This document shows, in pieces, positions 6,220-9,105 of a stretch of 9,105 nucleotides of DNA; positions within the stretch are counted from its first letter, which is position 1; each line of letters starts with the position of its first letter. Location of the stretch: assembly GCA_023424585.1 (NCBI GenBank), contig JAFADT010000825.1, forward strand, positions 1 through 9,105, written 5' to 3'. Made by a program: the position numbers and the translations under genes. Origin of the DNA: Pseudomonadota bacterium (GTDB lineage: Bacteria; Myxococcota; Myxococcia; Myxococcales; Myxococcaceae). The notes under the pieces are model-generated. The model worked only from the letters and a program-made list of their open reading frames with translations, had not been told where the DNA came from and ran no database searches.

Positions 6220-7269
6220 TCAGCGCTTGCTGCCGAAGCCGCCCGGCTGCACGGGCGCCGTGCCCGTCAGGTCGTTGAACGCCAGCGGACAGGCCGCCAC
6301 GGCGTTGGGGTCCGCGAGCGCGGGGTTCTGGGCCCAGTCCCGGTCCTGGAAGAGGTACGCGTCGCGCACCTCCAGCTCCTTGAGCTGCTTGCGGTACTCC
6401 CAGAAGCGGCCGCGCAGGAGCACGCGCGCGCCCTTCGGAAGCTGCGTCAGCGGCAGGTACTGGTCGTCCTTCAGCCGCGCCGTGATGTTGATCGCCGGCC
6501 GCACCTTGGGCTTGCCGTAGGTCAGCCCCGACAGCAGGCCGTCATTGCCCGGATCCGGCAGGTAGTAGACGAGCCGGGCCACCAGCGCGGGCGGCTCCGG
6601 CGGAGGGCCCTTCTTGCTGCGCTTCTTGGGCTTCTCCAGCTTCGCGTCGATGAACTCCAGCCCCGCGAAGGCCACCTCCTTGTCGAGGTAGTCATCGCGG
6701 AACTTCGCGTCCGCCACGCTGGCCGCGGTGGCGTTGGCCTTGAGGACCTCCACGTCGTAGCGCTCCAGCATCGCCGGCAACGTGAAGAAGAAGCTGTCCA
6801 CGGGCTTCACGCCATCCGCGATGAAGCGCAGCTTGCTCAGGTCCAGCGGCGGGTAGTACGGCGCGAGCGCCACCGCCGTCTGCATCCACTCCGGCGGCAG
6901 CTGCTTGTCGATGAGGATCCGGCGGATCATCGACACCACGAACATGTTGGCCGGAAAGCGCGGCGTGGACAGCTGCGTGCCCAGCGCCTGGATGAGCATC
7001 GGGTCCAGGTAGAAGTTCTCGTCGCGCTTGTGCAGGTACGGCGCGGACTCGCCCACCACGGTGAGCAGCGCGCCCACGAGCTGGGCGCAGTTCGGGTCGC
7101 TCGTTCCCTGCACCAGGGCCTGGTTGATGCGCGAGCGGAGGAACCGTTTGTCCATGTCCGCTTCGCGGAACACGGGCGGCTCACCGGTTCCGAAGAAGAA
7201 CTCCTTCTGGGCGAGCGCGGGCGTCGACAGCAGGCACACGGACAGGGCGAGGAGGGCACGGGTACGCAT
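6220..7269 (-). CDS. Exported protein of unknown function
   Basis: I do not recognise a family. The 349-residue protein begins with a clear Sec signal peptide: MRTR, a hydrophobic core ALLALSVCLLS, then TPALA before Gln21, a typical signal peptidase I site with no lipobox cysteine. The mature protein should lie in the periplasm or outside the cell. Residues 35-185 look mainly helical (FLRSRINQALVQG, CAQLVGALLTVVGE, FVVSMIRRILI). Residues 190-310 look beta-rich, broken by a Lys/Pro insert (211-227, KPKKRSKKGPPPEPP), and YLDKEVAFAGLEF together with ARVLLRGRFWEY and LEVRDAYLF suggest an OB-like barrel; this is inference. Two cysteines (61, 327) remain after processing. The ATG at 7269 gives the best signal peptide; an in-frame ATG at 7287 would add MVGFKA and has GGGAGGG only 1-2 bases before it. 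It lies 150 bp upstream of the FliK-like gene on the same strand and may be co-transcribed with it. Confidence 0.85.
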   Translation of the reverse strand: MRTRALLALSVCLLSTPALAQKEFFFGTGEPPVFREADMDKRFLRSRINQALVQGTSDPNCAQLVGALLTVVGESAPYLHKRDENFYLDPMLIQALGTQLSTPRFPANMFVVSMIRRILIDKQLPPEWMQTAVALAPYYPPLDLSKLRFIADGVKPVDSFFFTLPAMLERYDVEVLKANATAASVADAKFRDDYLDKEVAFAGLEFIDAKLEKPKKRSKKGPPPEPPALVARLVYYLPDPGNDGLLSGLTYGKPKVRPAINITARLKDDQYLPLTQLPKGARVLLRGRFWEYRKQLKELEVRDAYLFQDRDWAQNPALADPNAVAACPLAFNDLTGTAPVQPGGFGSKR

Positions 7270-7533
7270 TGCCTTGAACCCTACCATGCCCTCCCCCCGG
7301 GGGAGCCCCCTGCGAGTGGCTTCACTCCGAGCGAGGGTGTGCGCTCCGGAACCTCCCGACGCAAGAGGGCCACCTCGACCGGAGGACCCGATGCGGTGGG
7401 GCTTTCGCGACGAGCCCGGCCGGGCCAGGGGGCAGGGGACGGACCGACCGCGCGGGAGGCGCTCCGGGGGCGGGGACCGGAGGTTTTTTCCGCCTGTTGG
7501 CGGCGCGGGCTTTTGTGTACCTTGCCCGGAGCC
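7270..7533. other. Divergent intergenic region
   Basis: This 264-bp stretch between the start codons of two divergent genes must hold the promoter of the minus-strand exported-protein gene and probably that of the acetyltransferase. It includes a near-palindrome CTCCCCC-C-GGGGGAG at 7291-7305, just upstream of the exported-protein start. A T-rich patch starts near 7485 (GGTTTTTTCC) and a small hairpin CCGCC-TGTT-GGCGG follows. No convincing gene was seen here; open frames across it are extensions of coding frames in GC-rich DNA. Confidence 0.6.
7497..7523 (+). promoter_or_regulatory. Possible promoter of the acetyltransferase gene
   Basis: TTGGCG (7497-7502) and TACCTT (7518-7523) resemble sigma70 hexamers but are only 15 bp apart, which is short. 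If used, transcription would begin near 7530 and leave a 5' leader of only a few bases before the ATG at 7534. The match is weak. Confidence 0.22.
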
Positions 7534-8013
7534 ATGCCGACGCCTCCCGAGACCTCCCCGGCACCCGTCACCGTCGCCCAGATCAAGGGCGAGGCGGAGC
7601 TCATGCAGGCCCTCGCCATCCGTGAGGTGGTGTTCATCGAGGAGCAGCACGTCCCCGAGGGCATCGAGCGCGACGCCGAGGACGCCCACGCCTACCACGT
7701 GCTCGCCTACCAGGGCGGTCACGCCATCGGCACCGGTCGCCTGGTGAAGCTGCCGGAGTCGCCCGCCGGGCAGCCCGGGACGTGGGGCCAGATTGGCCGC
7801 ATGGCGGTGCTTCAGGCGCACCGCAAGGCCCGCGTGGGCTCGCTGCTCCTCACGACGCTGGAGGAGGAGGCGCGCCGCCGTGGCTACAACGGCATCATGC
7901 TGCACGCCCAGCTCTACGCGCTCGACTTCTACAAGAAGCATGGCTACCAGCCCGTCGGCGCCGTGTTCGACGAGGCTGGCATCGACCACCTGGAGATGCA
8001 CAAGCGGCTGTAG
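7534..8013 (+). CDS. GNAT-family N-acetyltransferase (ElaA/YjcF-like)
   Basis: Predicted cytoplasmic acetyl-CoA-dependent N-acyltransferase of 159 residues; the acceptor is unknown. The N-terminal part ALAIREVVFIEEQHVPEG (26-43) and the AYHVLAY strand (53-59) match the ElaA/YjcF subgroup. The core strand IGRMAVL (87-93) is followed by the acetyl-CoA pyrophosphate-binding loop HRKARVGSLL (96-105), a variant of the R/Q-x-x-G-x-G/A motif, and the C-terminal ALDFYKKHGYQPVG (129-142) is the usual end of the fold. The ATG at 7534 gives a normal family length; the frame is open far upstream but only as GC-rich noise. GGAG lies 2 bases before the start, closer than usual. The gene is divergent from the exported-protein gene and its stop is 11 bp from that of hrpB. 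Confidence 0.9.
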   Translation: MPTPPETSPAPVTVAQIKGEAELMQALAIREVVFIEEQHVPEGIERDAEDAHAYHVLAYQGGHAIGTGRLVKLPESPAGQPGTWGQIGRMAVLQAHRKARVGSLLLTTLEEEARRRGYNGIMLHAQLYALDFYKKHGYQPVGAVFDEAGIDHLEMHKRL

Positions 8014-8024
8014 TCGCGCCGCCC

Positions 8025-9105
8025 TCAGCGCCTCGAAGGACGGGGCGCGGGCGGCTCGGCGTGGCGCGGATCCTCCGGCCAGGAGTGCCGGGGGTACTTG
8101 CGGCACAGCTCCTTGCGGATCGCCGGATAGTGCCGCTCCCAGAAGCCCGCCAGGTCGGTCGTCACCTGCACGGCGCGCATGTTGGGGGCCAGCAGGTGCA
8201 GCACCAGCGGCACGCGGCCCGCGCCCACGCTGGGGCCCTGCGCCATCCCGAAGAAGTCCTGGAGCCGTGACTCCACCCAGGGGGGCTTGTTGGGCTCGTA
8301 GTGCACCTTCACGCCGCGTCCGCCGGGCAGGGTGACGCGCTCGGGGGCATGGTTCGCCAGCAGGCGCTGCTGTTCGGAGGTGAGGCGCGCGTAGAGCGCG
8401 TCCAGCAGCGACAGGCCCTCCAGGTCGGAGAAGCTGCGCGCGCCCACGCACAGGGACGCCAGGGCGTCGCGCATGAAGGCGGCGTCCACGGTGGGGAAGC
8501 CCGCCTCGGGGAACGCCTTGCCGAGCAGCTCCACGCGCGTGCGCCACTGCTCCAGCGCCTCGGGCTCCGCGAAGCGCTCCGGACCCGCGGCGAGCGCCGC
8601 CTCGGCCAGGACGCGAGCCGCCTCCTCGGACGGGGGCGCGGGCGTGCGCGTCTCCTCCAGCATGAGGTTGCCGTAGGCCAGTCGGGTGAGGCGCTCCACG
8701 CGGCGCGAGTCCGGGTTCCACTGGAGCGTGTCCACCTCCTCCAGCGCGTCCGGATGGAGGTCCAGCAGCCACTCGGCCTCTACGGCGCTGGCGAGCCGCA
8801 CGACGGCGCCGCGGCCCGGGCGCTCCTCGGCGTCCACGGCGACCATCAGGTCCGCGTCCTGGACGACGCTGAACTCGGACAGGCTGGTGGTGCCGCCGCC
8901 GAACATGAGCAGCTCCGGGGAGCGGGGCCGCCGTCGGCGGGCCACCCGGTCCGGGTAGCCCGCGAGCACGCTGAGCATCAGCGCCTGCTCCACGTCCTCG
9001 GGACGCTGGGGGCGCGAGCCCTGTTCCCGCACCGCGCGGCGCAGCTGCTTCTGCACACGCTCCACGGATTGTACCGCGCCCGCGTCCAGCGACAGCGACT
9101 GCATG
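8025..9105 (-). CDS. hrpB: ATP-dependent helicase HrpB, C-terminal part (5' end outside the window)
   Basis: C-terminal 359 or so residues of a DExH-box helicase of the HrpB family, whose full members have about 800-850 residues; the helicase motor domains therefore lie beyond base 9105. Numbering from the Met codon at 9102-9104, which is probably internal, ALMLSVLAGYPDRVARRR (41-58) is the conserved junction after the motor. The HrpB C-terminal domain then follows, with VHYEPNKPPWVESRLQDFFG (267-286), GRVPLVLHLLAPNMRAVQVT (296-315), FWERHYPAIRKELCRKYPRH (321-340) and SWPEDP near the end. These match E. coli HrpB (SRYPKHVWPDDP-type ending) closely. The cellular role of HrpB is poorly defined, and RNA remodelling is presumed from homology. 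The frame is intact in the window, with no sign of decay. Confidence 0.94.
   Translation of the reverse strand, partial: MQSLSLDAGAVQSVERVQKQLRRAVREQGSRPQRPEDVEQALMLSVLAGYPDRVARRRRPRSPELLMFGGGTTSLSEFSVVQDADLMVAVDAEERPGRGAVVRLASAVEAEWLLDLHPDALEEVDTLQWNPDSRRVERLTRLAYGNLMLEETRTPAPPSEEAARVLAEAALAAGPERFAEPEALEQWRTRVELLGKAFPEAGFPTVDAAFMRDALASLCVGARSFSDLEGLSLLDALYARLTSEQQRLLANHAPERVTLPGGRGVKVHYEPNKPPWVESRLQDFFGMAQGPSVGAGRVPLVLHLLAPNMRAVQVTTDLAGFWERHYPAIRKELCRKYPRHSWPEDPRHAEPPAPRPSRR

Noticed and set aside
5686..7533. Long in-frame extension upstream of the acetyltransferase on the plus strand
   Set aside because: The extension is Arg/Gln/Leu-rich shadow sequence of the two minus-strand genes; the GNAT domain starts normally at the ATG at 7534.
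7288..8772. Upstream in-frame extension of the exported-protein frame on the minus strand
   Set aside because: It runs through the GNAT and hrpB genes in the wrong frame, and the signal peptide marks the true start at 7269 (or 7287).
1..9105. CRISPR arrays, insertion sequences, toxin-antitoxin pairs or a phage-defence cluster
   Set aside because: No regularly spaced repeats, transposase motifs, terminal inverted repeats or defence-type domains were found on either strand.

Overview
The window is very GC-rich DNA in which almost every third codon position is G or C. The genes are dense, mostly full length and of chromosomal, housekeeping character. The mix (exported proteins with low-complexity linkers, a fungal/archaeal-type aspartate-semialdehyde dehydrogenase, an Azotobacter-type 7Fe ferredoxin, HrpB helicase, a beta-helix lipoprotein) fits a myxobacterium of the Myxococcus/Corallococcus/Archangium kind. 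That assignment is inference from gene style; no rRNA or other decisive marker is present. I see no transposase, integrase, CRISPR array, phage gene or plasmid function.

Layout. Positions 1-1644 (+) hold the bulk of a secreted lipoprotein: truncated signal peptide, Gly- and Pro/Ala-rich tether, right-handed beta-helix domain. It converges on a tRNA-Cys(GCA) gene at 1720-1791 (-), and a perfect 16-bp hairpin between them can stop transcription from both sides. The tRNA has a recognisable sigma70-type promoter at 1810-1839. A co-directional block follows on the + strand: an acyl-CoA dehydrogenase (1925-3076), a small rhodanese-domain protein (3179-3529), aspartate-semialdehyde dehydrogenase (3599-4687) and the ferredoxin FdxA (4799-5134), closed by a strong intrinsic terminator (5173-5212). 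Gaps of about 70-110 bp allow either one transcript or several.

On the minus strand come a Pro-rich protein with a small C-terminal alpha/beta domain that looks like the FliK/YscP (flagellar or type III secretion length-control) fold (5248-6069), and upstream of it an exported protein of unknown function (6220-7269). A 264-bp region separates the latter from a divergent GNAT acetyltransferase (7534-8013, +). That gene ends 11 bp from the stop codon of the converging HrpB helicase gene (8025-9105, -), whose 5' part lies outside the window.

The metabolic genes do not form one obvious pathway: acyl-CoA oxidation, sulfur transfer, aspartate-family amino acid synthesis and electron transfer are only loosely related. 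I did not find a clearly new multi-gene system. The least explained parts are the two minus-strand genes at 5248-7269, the atypical active-site loop of the rhodanese, and a G9 tract inside the lipoprotein gene.
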